From an uncultured Rhizobiaceae bacterium (GTDB lineage: Bacteria > Pseudomonadota > Alphaproteobacteria > Rhizobiales > Rhizobiaceae), in contig CATOTF010000002.1 of the NCBI GenBank assembly GCA_951813045.1, positions 558,001 through 622,000 on the forward strand: a DNA stretch of 64,000 nt, written 5' to 3'. The translations under genes and the position numbers were made by a program. Positions 27,175-36,778 of the stretch are shown here, one piece after another (positions within the stretch are counted from its first letter, which is position 1; each line of letters opens with the position of its first letter). Below the pieces are notes generated by a model. That model was not told where the DNA came from and did no database searches. It saw only the letters and a list, made by a program, of their open reading frames with translations.

Positions 27175-28032
27175 TTAACTCGTTTTTCGTTCAAATTTGA
27201 TGGGCGACATTCCTCCTATTGCTGAGTGTCTTCTGCGGCTGTTGTAAAAGCCGTTGATGTATTGGAACAGGGCGTCGGTTGCTTGCTGTCGTGTTTGCCA
27301 TGTGCCGCGCCAGATGAGTTCGGCTTTGAGTGTTTTGAAGAACGTCTCGACCACGGCGTTGTCCCAGCAATTGCCTTTTCGGCTCATGGACACTTTAAAC
27401 TTCAGTTCACGCATTCGTTTTTGATAATCATGAGAGCAGTATTGACTGCCACGGTCCGTATGATGAATGCAGCCCGGCGGTGGGTTTCGAAGGGCCAAAG
27501 CCCGGTTGAGAGCCTGCAATGCCAAGTCTTTCTTCAACCGGTTGCTGACAGCCCAACCCACCACACGGCGTGAATGTAGATCGATCATCACTGCCAGATA
27601 CAGCCAGCCCTCACGGGTCCAGATGTAGCTGATGTCACCTGCCCATTTCTGGTTGGGTTTATCCGCTTGGAAGTTCCGCCCCAGCAAGTTAGGCGCAATG
27701 TTGAAGCGGTGATTGCTATCGGTCGTAGCTTTGTATTTGCGTGTTCTGACCACTCGAATGCCGTTGTCGCGCATCAGGCGGCCAACACGGCGGTGACCAA
27801 TAGCAAGGCCGGCTTCCTTCAACTCCTGCGTCATTCTCGGGCGACCATAACTGCCAAGGCTCAAGTGATGCTGTTCACGGATGTGCGCCAGAACCACCAT
27901 GTCATCGCGCTGCCGTTGACTAACAGGGCGGTTGTGCCAGGCACGATAACCACGCGATGTAACATTCAGAATATGGCAAAGCCGATCCACCGGAACGTGT
28001 TTCCTGTGTTCTTCGACAAACGCAAATCTCAC
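27175..28032 (-). CDS. IS3-family transposase OrfB
   Basis: A 285-residue integrase-fold transposase. The DDE triad is visible: Asp in WAGDISYIW, Asp in IHHTDRGSQYCS and Glu in GNCWDNAVVETFFKTLKAEL. It begins with a GTG overlapping the OrfA stop and lies in the -1 frame relative to OrfA, so an OrfAB fusion by -1 frameshifting is likely. The HTH_21-like region (GSYGRPRMTQELKEAG) and C-terminal rve_3 segment (YINGFYNSRRRHSAIGGMSP) are complete. Confidence 0.95.
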   Translation of the reverse strand: MRFAFVEEHRKHVPVDRLCHILNVTSRGYRAWHNRPVSQRQRDDMVVLAHIREQHHLSLGSYGRPRMTQELKEAGLAIGHRRVGRLMRDNGIRVVRTRKYKATTDSNHRFNIAPNLLGRNFQADKPNQKWAGDISYIWTREGWLYLAVMIDLHSRRVVGWAVSNRLKKDLALQALNRALALRNPPPGCIHHTDRGSQYCSHDYQKRMRELKFKVSMSRKGNCWDNAVVETFFKTLKAELIWRGTWQTRQQATDALFQYINGFYNSRRRHSAIGGMSPIKFERKTS

Positions 28033-28304
28033 TTGCTTTGACCCGCGAAGAACACTGTTGCCTTCTTTAATATCTCCCTCTCCTCCGTGAGGAGACGAAC
28101 CTCTCTGCGAAGCCGCTCATTCTCTTTGGCCAGATCAATATCAACCGATGGTGGAAGGTCATCAGGCCGGGATTGTTGTATCCATTTCGATAACGTCGAA
28201 AAGCCGACCCCCAAATCTGATGCCACTTGTTTCCGGGTAAGTCCGCTGGTCAGCGCAATACGCACCGCTTCACGCTTGAATTCGTCTGTGTGGCCTCGTG
28301 CCAT
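28029..28304 (-). CDS. IS3-family transposase OrfA
   Basis: A 91-residue helix-turn-helix protein (HTH_Tnp_1 family). TDEFKREAVRIALTSGLTRKQVASDLGVGFSTLSKWI binds the IS ends, and a leucine-zipper-like helix follows (KENERLRREVRLLTEEREILKKAT). The EILKKA codons at its end are the usual place for programmed -1 frameshifting into OrfB in this family. Confidence 0.93.
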   Translation of the reverse strand: MARGHTDEFKREAVRIALTSGLTRKQVASDLGVGFSTLSKWIQQSRPDDLPPSVDIDLAKENERLRREVRLLTEEREILKKATVFFAGQSK

Positions 28305-28899
28305 AATAGTTCTCCTTGATGGGATTAATCCAATTCAAGGACACGGAACTAAACCGTGACAAGTCCAAAGCGTTAAGAAGACATTTCGGTACTGAATACC
28401 CTCCAAGTCAATCCAGATGATTTCCATATCAAGCTGACGATCCAAAAGGAGATAAACCACAATCAATAAAATCAGATAGCTATAGGCTACAAGTCTCAAT
28501 GGGGTGCGCACTCCCATTAGATTGAAGCGTGTAAAGCGTGTGATTGGGCCCAAAAGAAGTCCAACAGAAAACCAGCCGATTGCGCCGAACCGAAGTGCCG
28601 ATTCGAGGCTACCAATCGGGTCAAACCCCAAATTGTTGGATGATGCCTGCTGAAAATAATAGGCAGCAGGCAACATGCATACCAGATAGGTAATCCAGGT
28701 TATCGGTGATTTTAACATCCGCATTTTATGGCGCTCACATGGTTCAATAGAACATCTGCCCGCCAGACTGATTGATAACTCTTAACGAACTACAATCTCA
28801 CTATGGTTACTCACGCGGTGTTGATCAAAATCGTTCCACTTGTTCGACTATTCATTGGCTAACAGATTGTCATGATTAACAATATTCAAATCGAGTTGG

Positions 28900-30426
28900 T
28901 TAGTTTTGAGACAAAAGCTGATCAATCCGATCCATTTTTGGCTCTTTGTCATAAGCGTCATAATAGGCCGATGCAATGAGAGCAGGGGGCCCAAAGAAGA
29001 AGCGCTCGTAAAGAGCTTGACGTGTGCCAAATCCGGAAATTGCCACATCATGGGCCAGCCTGAACATGGCCACCCGGTCGCGGGATTCCATATTTGCCAG
29101 TTGGAAATATTGCTCAACATGGGGCGTCATTTCATTGTTGAAATCAGCCTCCGCTGGTGTGGCCATGAGCGAGGATGATCCAATCAATTGAAGAACTTCC
29201 AACATACGCGGGTACATTTTGGGAAACATATTGCGCGATGTATCGATTGGGCTGCGCAGAGGTATGAAATTGCCAAATTCATCCTCATGGGCCTGTTCTT
29301 CGGAACTGAACAGCATGGCGCGCACGGATTCCGTCATTTGCATGACTTCAGCAATCAATCCTTTTGTGTATAGGTCTTCATCGCGACCGGATGCGGATGC
29401 GATCTTGCACAACAGGCCGACGATGAATTCTGCTTTCGCCAGTTTTCCGCAGGCCACCTGATGCATCATGTGGACAACCGCGTTGGTCGCGCCAAACGCC
29501 TGGTTGCACAATTCGGGTTGGCCATACATGAAAGTGCGTTCCCACGGCACAAACACATTGTCGAAAATCACCACCGCGTCCATTTCCTCGTAACGCGAGG
29601 AAAGGGGAGCATCAAAATTCGACGCGCCGTGGTCATAAGTATCGCGGCACAGCAATTTCAGACCCGGCGTTGCAATTGGCAGGGCGAACGCGAATGCGAA
29701 AGGAATATTGTCTTCCGTTGCGCGCAGCACGGTGGATGGAAATACTTCAATCTCGTCGGCAAGCGGGCCAAGCGTCGCTAACAGGCGCGCGCCAGTAACA
29801 TAGATGCCCGCGTCGGTTTCCTTGGTCACGTGCAGCGCAACTTGATCGCTGAATTTTCCTGCGGCAGCTTGTTGAAAGTTTACCGCCGGATTAACCAGCG
29901 TATGGGTCAGAACTTTGTCGTTTTTTCGCGCAAAATCGTAGAAATCGACCATGTTTTTGGCAAAATCAGTATTGCCTTTTGTGCCTTGCGCCAAAAAATC
30001 TGTTGCATGGGCAAATGCCATAACAGACGCGTTTTTATAATCAGGTGTACGGCCAAACATGCCGTTCGACCATGTGGCCCATTCGTAGTAGGCACGCCCA
30101 CGCGCTTTGATGTCTTCAACTGATGTTGGGCGTTTATAGGCCATTGCGCAGCGGTCACCGTCGTCGTCAACATAGGTCACACAGCCGCGGTATTCGTCCT
30201 GATTCTGACGATCAAGGAATGATGCAAGTGTCGCTGCGCCGCGGTTCATGCCCGGTTCCACTGTTACATCTGAAACGCGTTTCCCCTTTGTCCAGACTTC
30301 GCGGTCATCGCGCAATCCGGCCAGATATTCCTCCCCCGTCCGAATACCTTTTCCGGTGATTTGAACGCCGGTTGATTTTTCATCTGTTACATCAAGGTTG
30401 GTCATTTTCGTATCTCGTTCTTTCAT
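28900..30426 (-). CDS. 4-hydroxyphenylacetate 3-monooxygenase (HpaB) family flavin monooxygenase
   Basis: A 508-residue two-component monooxygenase subunit that uses reduced FAD to hydroxylate phenolic rings (family knowledge). It has the HpaB N-terminal domain (GEEYLAGLRDDREVWTKGKRVSDVT) and the HpaB C-terminal acyl-CoA-dehydrogenase-like domain (FDNVFVPWERTFMYGQPE ... ESRDRVAMFRLAHDVAISGFGTRQALYERFF). The ATG at 30426 overlaps the MarR stop (ATGA); an ATG at 30405 is an alternative. No HpaC-type flavin reductase gene is adjacent, so the reductase must be encoded elsewhere. The substrate could be another phenol rather than 4-hydroxyphenylacetate. Confidence 0.87.
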   Translation of the reverse strand: MKERDTKMTNLDVTDEKSTGVQITGKGIRTGEEYLAGLRDDREVWTKGKRVSDVTVEPGMNRGAATLASFLDRQNQDEYRGCVTYVDDDGDRCAMAYKRPTSVEDIKARGRAYYEWATWSNGMFGRTPDYKNASVMAFAHATDFLAQGTKGNTDFAKNMVDFYDFARKNDKVLTHTLVNPAVNFQQAAAGKFSDQVALHVTKETDAGIYVTGARLLATLGPLADEIEVFPSTVLRATEDNIPFAFAFALPIATPGLKLLCRDTYDHGASNFDAPLSSRYEEMDAVVIFDNVFVPWERTFMYGQPELCNQAFGATNAVVHMMHQVACGKLAKAEFIVGLLCKIASASGRDEDLYTKGLIAEVMQMTESVRAMLFSSEEQAHEDEFGNFIPLRSPIDTSRNMFPKMYPRMLEVLQLIGSSSLMATPAEADFNNEMTPHVEQYFQLANMESRDRVAMFRLAHDVAISGFGTRQALYERFFFGPPALIASAYYDAYDKEPKMDRIDQLLSQN

Positions 30427-30875
30427 CCAATTTCGGAGTTTTTTAATTCCGGGTTCTTCATTCGGCCTGCAATTTTTGACAGAATATCTTCCATCGCTTC
30501 CCATTCTTCAGGCGTGACGCTGGAACGTAATTGCGCGTCGATTTCCGCAACGCGAGGGGACACTTTTGCTTCAAGCGCGCGCCCTTTTGCGGTGGCGATG
30601 ACAAATACCACCCTGCGGTCTTCGACAGACCGCATGCGTGTCACCAGGTCTTTTTTCTCAAGCCTGTCGATAATGCCCACAAGGCTGGGGGAGGGGAGCA
30701 GTGTTCGCGTTGCCAGTTCAGCTGACGTAGTTTTGTTAGAGGTCCATAAAACGCGCAACACCCGCCATTGCTGTTCTGTCAGGTCAAATTGTGAGAACAA
30801 CTCCCTGAATTCCGGCATAATCGCATCCAGGGTGCGGTTCAGGGTCATCGGCAGAGAGTTATCAAAACTGGTCAA
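30423..30875 (-). CDS. MarR family regulator (HpaR-like)
   Basis: A 150-residue winged-helix regulator. DLTEQQWRVLRVLW, TSAELATRTLLPSPSLVGIIDRLEKKDLVTRMRSVEDRRVVFVIAT covers the recognition helix and the wing with the DxR motif. The sequence resembles HpaR, the repressor of homoprotocatechuate operons. The start is TTG at 30875 (GGAA eight bases before) or ATG at 30848. It is co-transcribed with, and translationally coupled to, the HpaB-family gene, which it probably controls. A dyad operator candidate lies 21 bases upstream. Confidence 0.88.
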   Translation of the reverse strand: MTSFDNSLPMTLNRTLDAIMPEFRELFSQFDLTEQQWRVLRVLWTSNKTTSAELATRTLLPSPSLVGIIDRLEKKDLVTRMRSVEDRRVVFVIATAKGRALEAKVSPRVAEIDAQLRSSVTPEEWEAMEDILSKIAGRMKNPELKNSEIG

Positions 30876-30895
30876 GCTGAGTTCCGATGCAATTC

Positions 30896-30909
30896 ATTAA
30901 TATATTAAT
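30896..30909. promoter_or_regulatory. candidate MarR operator
   Basis: A perfect 14-bp palindrome ATTAATATATTAAT, 21 bp before the MarR start, in the 146-bp space shared with divergent putA. MarR proteins commonly bind AT-rich dyads of this size at their own promoter. Because it is AT-only, a chance palindrome cannot be excluded. Confidence 0.5.
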
Positions 30910-31021
30910 TAATAACATATTCATTGAATGAGTCAAACCGCACTTGGTGATAAACCCTATGGCGTTGTGAACCCGAATATGGTGATTGTGTTGTCAACGA
31001 CCATCGGAGGCGGCAGCACTT

Positions 31022-34000
31022 ATGACGTTGAAAACGCATTCTCTTGATACCGAAGCGCAAGCATTAAAGCATCTGCTGAAACACGCCGATATGGATCATG
31101 CCTTGCGGCAGCGTATTGAAATGCGGGCCGTCGATCTTGTGACCCGCATCCGCGAGGACAGTGCTCCCGGAATGATGGAACTCTTTCTCGGTGAATACGG
31201 ACTGTCCAGCGACGAGGGCATAGCCTTGATGTGCCTTGCCGAAGCGCTGTTACGGGTGCCGGACGACGAGACAATCGATGCTTTGATCGAAGACAAGATT
31301 GCCCCAAGTGCATGGGGACAACATTTGGGCGAATCCCATTCGCCACTGGTCAACGCGTCAACTTGGGCTCTGTTTGTCACCGGTAAAGTGTTGAAAGAGG
31401 ATAACAGTAATCCCATTGCCAGCGTTTTGCACAGCGCGATTAAGCGTCTTGGCGAGCCGATAATCCGCCAGGCCGTATCCCGCGCTATGAAGGAGATGGG
31501 TCGGCAATTCGTGTTGGGTGAAACGATTGAAGGCGCAATGGCCCGAGGTCGGGGCATGGAGGAGAAGGGTTACACTTATTCATACGACATGTTGGGAGAA
31601 GCTGCCCTGACCGACCGGGATGCCCGCCATTACCATCTAGCTTATGGTGACGCGATTGGCGCTCTGGCAAAATCGGTAAAGTCGGACGATATCCGCCAGA
31701 ACCCCGGGATTTCCATAAAACTATCTGCCCTCCACCCCCGTTATGAAACAATGCAAAAGAAACGGGTTATGGAGGAGCTTGTGCCCCGCGCGCGTTCGCT
31801 TGCGGTGCTTGCAAAGTCCGCAGGAATCGGCCTGAATATTGATGCCGAAGAAGCGGGTCGGTTGGAACTCTCCCTTGATGTGATTGAGGCGATAGTGAGC
31901 GATCCGGCATTTGCGGGTTGGGATGGTTTCGGTGTTGTTGTGCAAGGCTATAATCCGTATGCATCAGCGGTGCTCGATTGGCTTTATGAGTTGGCAAGCC
32001 ATCTTGATCGCAGGTTCATGGTGCGTCTGGTGAAGGGCGCATATTGGGATACGGAAATCAAATTGGCGCAAGTGGAAGGGCACGGGCGTTTTCCAGTTTT
32101 TACGCAAAAACCATCAACCGATGTGAGTTACATCTGTTGTGCTCAAAAACTGCTTGCCATGAGCGACAGGATTTACCCTCAATTTGCCACCCACAATGCC
32201 CATACAGTCGCAGCAATTGTGGAAATGGCTGGCGATAAAGAAACGTTTGAATTCCAGCGGTTGCATGGAATGGGCGAAGCGCTTCACGATACCGTTTTGA
32301 GGCGGCATGGAACTCGATGCCGGATTTACGCACCGGTCGGTGCGCACAAGGATTTGCTGGCCTATCTTGTCCGCCGTCTGTTGGAAAACGGTGCGAATTC
32401 CTCTTTCGTTAATCAAATTGTCGATGAAACGGTGTCGCCACAAGAGGTGGCAACCGATCCGATCACTGCTGTGGAAGCCTATCTGGACGCGGCGGAAAAC
32501 CCGGCTATTTCCCAGCCTTGTGACTTGTTTATGCCCGGTCGCACTAATTCCAAAGGCTGGGATTTATCCGACCCGCAAACATTAGGTGAGTTGGAAACAG
32601 GTATTGCCCGATTTGATAATAAGACTTGGGAATATAAATCGAGTACGGGAGAGCAGGTTCACGTCAAAAACCCGGCAACTGGCGGGCCCGTTGGCAGCAC
32701 GCGATTCGCAAGTGAAAAAGATGTCGTAGCCGTTAGCGAGAGAATGCAAGACTGGTCCCATAAATCTCCTGCTGAAAGGGCAGTCGTATTACGCAGGGCG
32801 GCCGACCTCTACGAACAAAATGCCCATGAGATTTTTGCATTGCTCATACGCGAAGCAGGGAAAACGCTTCCCGATTGTATTGGTGAATTGCGCGAGGCTG
32901 TCGATTTCCTGCGTTATTATGCTGATCAGAGCCAATCCCTTCAGGGCGAACCTGTGGGTATATTTACATGTATCGCGCCCTGGAATTTTCCATTAGCCAT
33001 ATTCACCGGGCAGATTGCGGCGGCTTTGGCGGCAGGCAATGGCGTTCTCGCAAAACCTGCTGAATCAACAGGCCTGATTGCATGTTTTGCAATTGATTTG
33101 TTTTGGCAAGCGGGGGTGCCAAAAGATGCACTACAACTTATTTCGGGCCTCGGGTCGGAAGTTGGAGCAGCATTGACCAGTAATAAAAATGTTGGCGGAG
33201 TGTGCTTCACCGGTTCCACCGCGACCGCGCAACTGATCAACAGGACCATGGCGGAAAACTTGTCACCCTCTGCGCCGCTGATTGCGGAGACCGGTGGTAT
33301 AAACGCGATGATCATCGACAGTACCGCACTGCCGGAACAAGCGATTTCAGACGTTCTTGCATCAGCGTTCCAATCAGCAGGACAAAGGTGCAGCGCGTTA
33401 CGCATGCTTTATCTGCAAAGCGACATTGCTGAGAGTTTTCAGGAAATGCTGTTTGCGGCGATGGAGGAATTGAAAGTCGGCGACCCAAGAGATTTCTCAA
33501 CGGATGTTGGACCCATCATCAACGTTTCCGCCGCGAATAAAATCCACAGTCATATCGGTGTAGCACACGATCAGGGGTGGGTTCTAAAACAGACTGTCGC
33601 GCCAGATAATCCGATATTTGTACCGCCAACTGCTCTACGAGTTAACGGCATTGAGGATATTGAAGAAGAGGTATTTGGCCCGGTTCTCCACATCGCAACC
33701 TATGAAAGCGGCGAACTGGATGCGGTAATTGATGCTGTTAACGGTACGGGATTTGGCCTGACATTTGGTCTTCACAGCCGTATTGACGACCGCGTTCAAC
33801 ATATCATCGACCGGGTCGAGGCCGGTAATATCTACATCAACAGGAACCAGATTGGCGCGGTTGTCGGCTCCCAGCCATTCGGTGGTGAAGGGTTGAGCGG
33901 AACGGGCCCTAAAGCAGGTGGGCCGCAATATCTGAAACGCTTTGTGCGTTCCCAGTCGGTTTTGTCACCCCCTGTCGAGGGTAATTTTGTAAATCTGGAG

Positions 34001-34462
34001 ACCATTGAAAAGGCGTTTGATGAAAATGCCAGAAGTGCCGGAGCTCAAACAAGCCATGTCGGGAAATCAATCGAAATGCCCGGGCCAACTGGCGAGTCAA
34101 ATCGATACAGCACAATTCCCCGTGGCAACGTGCTGTGCCTCGGCCCAACGAAGGAAATGGCGGAAGAGCAAGCTAGGCAAGCGAGGGAAATTGGATGCAA
34201 TGCTGTGGCGGTAGCACCAGGTGTTGAAGCTGGAGTGGACGGTGTACTCCAGACCAAAGTTCTGACAGAAATTTCAAACCTTGATGCTGTAGTCAGTTGG
34301 TCGACTGAAACCGTTGCAATCAGGCAGGCGTTGGCTCAAAGGCCCGGTGCAATCGTACCACTGTTAAGCGGGCAGGATTTCGCCCAATGGCTGGCTGCAG
34401 AACGGCACGTGTGCATCGACACGACCGCCGCCGGCGGAAATGCCGCGCTTCTCGCCGGTTAG
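31022..34462 (+). CDS. putA: bifunctional proline dehydrogenase / L-glutamate gamma-semialdehyde dehydrogenase
   Basis: PutA oxidises proline to glutamate in two steps. The N-terminal FAD-dependent PRODH barrel contains LVKGAYWDTEIK, FATHNAHTVAAI and FEFQRLHGMGEALHD. The NAD-dependent aldehyde dehydrogenase domain has CIAPWNFPLAIFTGQ, Glu756 (ETGGINAMI) and catalytic Cys790 in QSAGQRCSALR. A C-terminal tail of about 130 residues follows. The 1146-residue length with no ribbon-helix-helix N-terminus means it is not its own DNA-binding repressor, unlike E. coli PutA. The ATG at 31022 follows GGAGG; an upstream TTG at 30986 is unlikely. No Lrp-type regulator is adjacent. Confidence 0.95.
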   Translation: MTLKTHSLDTEAQALKHLLKHADMDHALRQRIEMRAVDLVTRIREDSAPGMMELFLGEYGLSSDEGIALMCLAEALLRVPDDETIDALIEDKIAPSAWGQHLGESHSPLVNASTWALFVTGKVLKEDNSNPIASVLHSAIKRLGEPIIRQAVSRAMKEMGRQFVLGETIEGAMARGRGMEEKGYTYSYDMLGEAALTDRDARHYHLAYGDAIGALAKSVKSDDIRQNPGISIKLSALHPRYETMQKKRVMEELVPRARSLAVLAKSAGIGLNIDAEEAGRLELSLDVIEAIVSDPAFAGWDGFGVVVQGYNPYASAVLDWLYELASHLDRRFMVRLVKGAYWDTEIKLAQVEGHGRFPVFTQKPSTDVSYICCAQKLLAMSDRIYPQFATHNAHTVAAIVEMAGDKETFEFQRLHGMGEALHDTVLRRHGTRCRIYAPVGAHKDLLAYLVRRLLENGANSSFVNQIVDETVSPQEVATDPITAVEAYLDAAENPAISQPCDLFMPGRTNSKGWDLSDPQTLGELETGIARFDNKTWEYKSSTGEQVHVKNPATGGPVGSTRFASEKDVVAVSERMQDWSHKSPAERAVVLRRAADLYEQNAHEIFALLIREAGKTLPDCIGELREAVDFLRYYADQSQSLQGEPVGIFTCIAPWNFPLAIFTGQIAAALAAGNGVLAKPAESTGLIACFAIDLFWQAGVPKDALQLISGLGSEVGAALTSNKNVGGVCFTGSTATAQLINRTMAENLSPSAPLIAETGGINAMIIDSTALPEQAISDVLASAFQSAGQRCSALRMLYLQSDIAESFQEMLFAAMEELKVGDPRDFSTDVGPIINVSAANKIHSHIGVAHDQGWVLKQTVAPDNPIFVPPTALRVNGIEDIEEEVFGPVLHIATYESGELDAVIDAVNGTGFGLTFGLHSRIDDRVQHIIDRVEAGNIYINRNQIGAVVGSQPFGGEGLSGTGPKAGGPQYLKRFVRSQSVLSPPVEGNFVNLETIEKAFDENARSAGAQTSHVGKSIEMPGPTGESNRYSTIPRGNVLCLGPTKEMAEEQARQAREIGCNAVAVAPGVEAGVDGVLQTKVLTEISNLDAVVSWSTETVAIRQALAQRPGAIVPLLSGQDFAQWLAAERHVCIDTTAAGGNAALLAG

Positions 34463-34473
34463 TTACAGCAAAA

Positions 34474-34941
34474 TCAAAGACCGAGTTCAGATAGTCCCGG
34501 ATGGTCGTCCGGACGCCTGCCCAAAGGCCAGCGAAATTTCCGGTCTTCCTCTTTGATCGGGAGGTCGTTGATTGAAGAAAACCGGTTTTGCATCAGGCCG
34601 TTTTCAGCAAATTCCCAATTCTCGTTGCCGTAGGAGCGGAACCAGTTGCCGCTGTCGTCGTGCCATTCATAGGCGTACCGAACCGCGATACGATTTCCGG
34701 TAAATGCCCACAGTTCCTTGATTAACCGGTAATCCAGTTCTCGTATCCATTTTGCGGTGAGAAATTCCTACGCTTCCGCACGGTTGTTCACAAATGTTGA
34801 GCGATTGCGCCAATTGGTATCCTGCGTATAGGCAAGGGCAACTTTGGCCGCATCACGTGAATTCCAGCCGTCTTCCGCCAAGCGGATTTTCTCGCGGGCC
34901 GTTTCTTCGGTAAAAGGCGGTAAGGGCGGGCGGCTTTCCAT
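34474..34941 (-). pseudogene. DUF1348 (NTF2-like) protein with in-frame amber stop
   Basis: A SnoaL/NTF2-fold DUF1348 gene of normal length (about 155 codons) interrupted by one in-frame TAG at 34768-34770. Before it the frame reads [28 protein letters not shown] and [10 protein letters not shown]. After it, in the same frame, it reads [22 protein letters not shown] and on to [15 protein letters not shown] single base change (for example from GAG) would account for it. It is probably a recent null allele, a sequencing error or, less likely, a read-through codon. It is the third gene of a GST-PNPOx-DUF1348 minus-strand group. Confidence 0.88.
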
Positions 34942-34991
34942 GGTGATCTCCGTAGCGGCGGTTTCAAAGGTTGTTTTGATGAATGGCGAGT

Positions 34992-35984
34992 TTAATCGGT
35001 AATGGCTTCCTGCCAAGTGCCGGTTGAAAGACTGTGGGGTGAAAACTCCCCCAATTTCGATCTAAATGGTAAGGCGTCGCGCAACCAAAGGCCATGGTCG
35101 AGTGTAAAGCGCCATGCCCGCAGCGCCCCTTCAAACTCCTGAACTTCTTCATGGTCTTCCCATAATATTTCTACCGCGCCAGTCATCATGAGCATGTCAC
35201 CGGTTGTGAAATCCGGGAAGGTCAGGCCAGCCTTTGGGTTTTCCAAAAAATTGCCGAGCGTGTTGAAAAGGTAATTCCCGGTGAAATCAGGGATCGTGAG
35301 CGTGTTGCCATCGATTTTTACGAAACCGGGGCGTCCACCACGATGGGAAACGTCAACCCCTTCAACTTTTGGATTATCCTTTGCCTGAATGAAACTGGAC
35401 ACAAAGAATGTGTCGGCTGTTTTGATCAGGTCGCGTGCCTTGTCGTCCAATTGATCAAATTGTGCAGGAATGATGTTTGGCTCACCATGGCTCTGTTGAT
35501 CTCGGATGAATTCGGTATCCCGGTGTTGGATATATTTGGGGCAATTTCCAAAGGATTGGTCGACGGTTAGCGAAAAGCCATTGTCATCAGCATCGGAAAC
35601 CCGACCGTTCAGTCTGTTTCGGCGGCGGGTGTGCAGTTCAATGCCCAAAAGACCTAATGGCGCTCCCGGTTTTATTGAAGCTTTTACCGGGTCGCCATCT
35701 GCACCCGATGACATGATGTTCAACGATGTTTCGGTAGGAGACTGGATAAATCTTGGTTTTCCGGCAAACAAGCTGGCCCAGGGCCAGCCTTGTTCATCCA
35801 CCGCCCCGACAGCCATAAAGGGCAATTGCTCAAAGAACTCCCGATGCTGATCCGGCATGAAAGGGCGAATAGCATGACGAGCAAAACGTGCAATCTGCTC
35901 CTGTTTTCCGGTGCGGGTTTGAATCGCTAGTTCACCTTCGTGAAAAAGCGATTCATCATCGGCAAATGGTTCAGAGTTTGACAC
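34992..35984 (-). CDS. pyridoxamine 5'-phosphate oxidase family flavoprotein
   Basis: A 330-residue protein with the split-barrel flavin fold. Motifs include [44 protein letters not shown] and, in the second half, [34 protein letters not shown]. This double-domain type is not PdxH; members are often found near GST or oxidoreductase genes and their substrates are unknown. It lies 33 bases after the GST gene and 50 bases before the broken DUF1348 gene, forming a probable operon divergent from LysR. Confidence 0.85.
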   Translation of the reverse strand: MSNSEPFADDESLFHEGELAIQTRTGKQEQIARFARHAIRPFMPDQHREFFEQLPFMAVGAVDEQGWPWASLFAGKPRFIQSPTETSLNIMSSGADGDPVKASIKPGAPLGLLGIELHTRRRNRLNGRVSDADDNGFSLTVDQSFGNCPKYIQHRDTEFIRDQQSHGEPNIIPAQFDQLDDKARDLIKTADTFFVSSFIQAKDNPKVEGVDVSHRGGRPGFVKIDGNTLTIPDFTGNYLFNTLGNFLENPKAGLTFPDFTTGDMLMMTGAVEILWEDHEEVQEFEGALRAWRFTLDHGLWLRDALPFRSKLGEFSPHSLSTGTWQEAITD

Positions 35985-36017
35985 GATCAGACCTCGCTGG
36001 TTGCCGCCGCTTTTGGC

Positions 36018-36644
36018 TTATTCTCCGGAAGAAAGCCCGGCCTCGGTTTTAGGCATGCCGACGAAACCATCAAGGGCTTCGACATTGTTAAGCAGTTTTT
36101 GAACGTTTGGATAAGCGTCGAGCGAAACGTTCCCCTCCGGCGCGTGAGCGGTATAGGTGTAGATCGCAATATCCGCGATGGTCGGGCTGTCGCCCACCAA
36201 ATACTCACGACCAGCCAAATGGGCTTCCAGTTTTCCCAACACCTTGTCAGCAGTGGCTTGGCAAAAATCAGCGTCGAGCGGTGCGCCAAACACGGTAATG
36301 AGTCGTGCTGCAGCAGGGCCAAATGCGATTTCTCCTGCTGCCAGTGTTAGAAATTTCTGAACTTCTGCTTCCCCTTTAGGGTCGGACGGGATGTAGGACG
36401 GCGCATATTTGCGCGCCAGATAGACCAGGATAGCGTTTGCGTCGCTGATCACAGTGTCTCCGTCTTCCATAACGGGAACCTGACCGGCGGGGTTGAGCGA
36501 GATAAACGGTTCCTGTTTGTGCGCCCCATTGGGCAGATCAACGTCGATCACCTCATGGTCGATACCAGCAAGACTGGCAAATAGACGCACCCGGTGGGCA
36601 TGGCCTGAAAGGGGAAAGCTATGGATACGGATGGGTTGGGACAT
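36018..36644 (-). CDS. glutathione S-transferase family protein
   Basis: A 208-residue GST. The thioredoxin-like N-terminal domain starts IRIHSFPLSGHAHRVRLFASLAG, with NPAGQVPVMEDGDTVISDANAILVYLA forming the glutathione site (cis-Pro and Ser/Asp). The helical C-terminal domain includes YLVGDSPTIADIAIYTYTAHAPEG. I took the ATG at 36644; a longer frame reaches back over the promoter. It detoxifies electrophiles with glutathione (family knowledge). LysR is transcribed divergently from the 134-bp spacer. Confidence 0.9.
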   Translation of the reverse strand: MSQPIRIHSFPLSGHAHRVRLFASLAGIDHEVIDVDLPNGAHKQEPFISLNPAGQVPVMEDGDTVISDANAILVYLARKYAPSYIPSDPKGEAEVQKFLTLAAGEIAFGPAAARLITVFGAPLDADFCQATADKVLGKLEAHLAGREYLVGDSPTIADIAIYTYTAHAPEGNVSLDAYPNVQKLLNNVEALDGFVGMPKTEAGLSSGE

Positions 36645-36778
36645 GATAAATTCCAGTGGTTTGCAAAATGACCTTGTTGATGAATTTATAGGGCGTAACA
36701 GGAGTGGCGATAATCTATCAATTTTGAGAAATATTATGTACGATTTGGCGACAGTTACCACTTGGAGGTTATGGCCAG

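Larger units (their letters stand above)
27137..28367 (-). mobile_element. IS3-family insertion sequence (1231 bp)
   Basis: Terminal inverted repeats start TGGACTTGTC at both ends; 23 of the outer 29 bases match. They are flanked by a 3-bp direct repeat AAG (27134-27136 and 28368-28370), as expected for IS3-family transposition. Inside are OrfA and OrfB in overlapping frames on the minus strand. Both frames are intact, so the copy may still be active. It interrupts the msrQ-like gene at codon 119. Confidence 0.93.
27044..28724 (-). pseudogene. second msrQ-like gene, split by an IS3-family insertion and truncated
   Basis: The part from 28724 to 28368 encodes an MsrQ N-terminal half (AAYYFQQASSNNLGFDPIGSLESALRFG ... 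RQLDMEIIWIDLEG) similar to the intact msrQ at 25409. The frame is interrupted by the IS at 27137-28367. Joining the flanks with one copy of the AAG target duplication restores a continuous frame (VFLTL then LALMIPGILLSDNRV) that runs to a TAA at 27044. The rebuilt product would be 148 residues, still short of the 199 of MsrQ: the segment with the last heme-binding His residues is missing, so the gene was probably already truncated or shifted. It lies just upstream of msrP. Confidence 0.85.
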
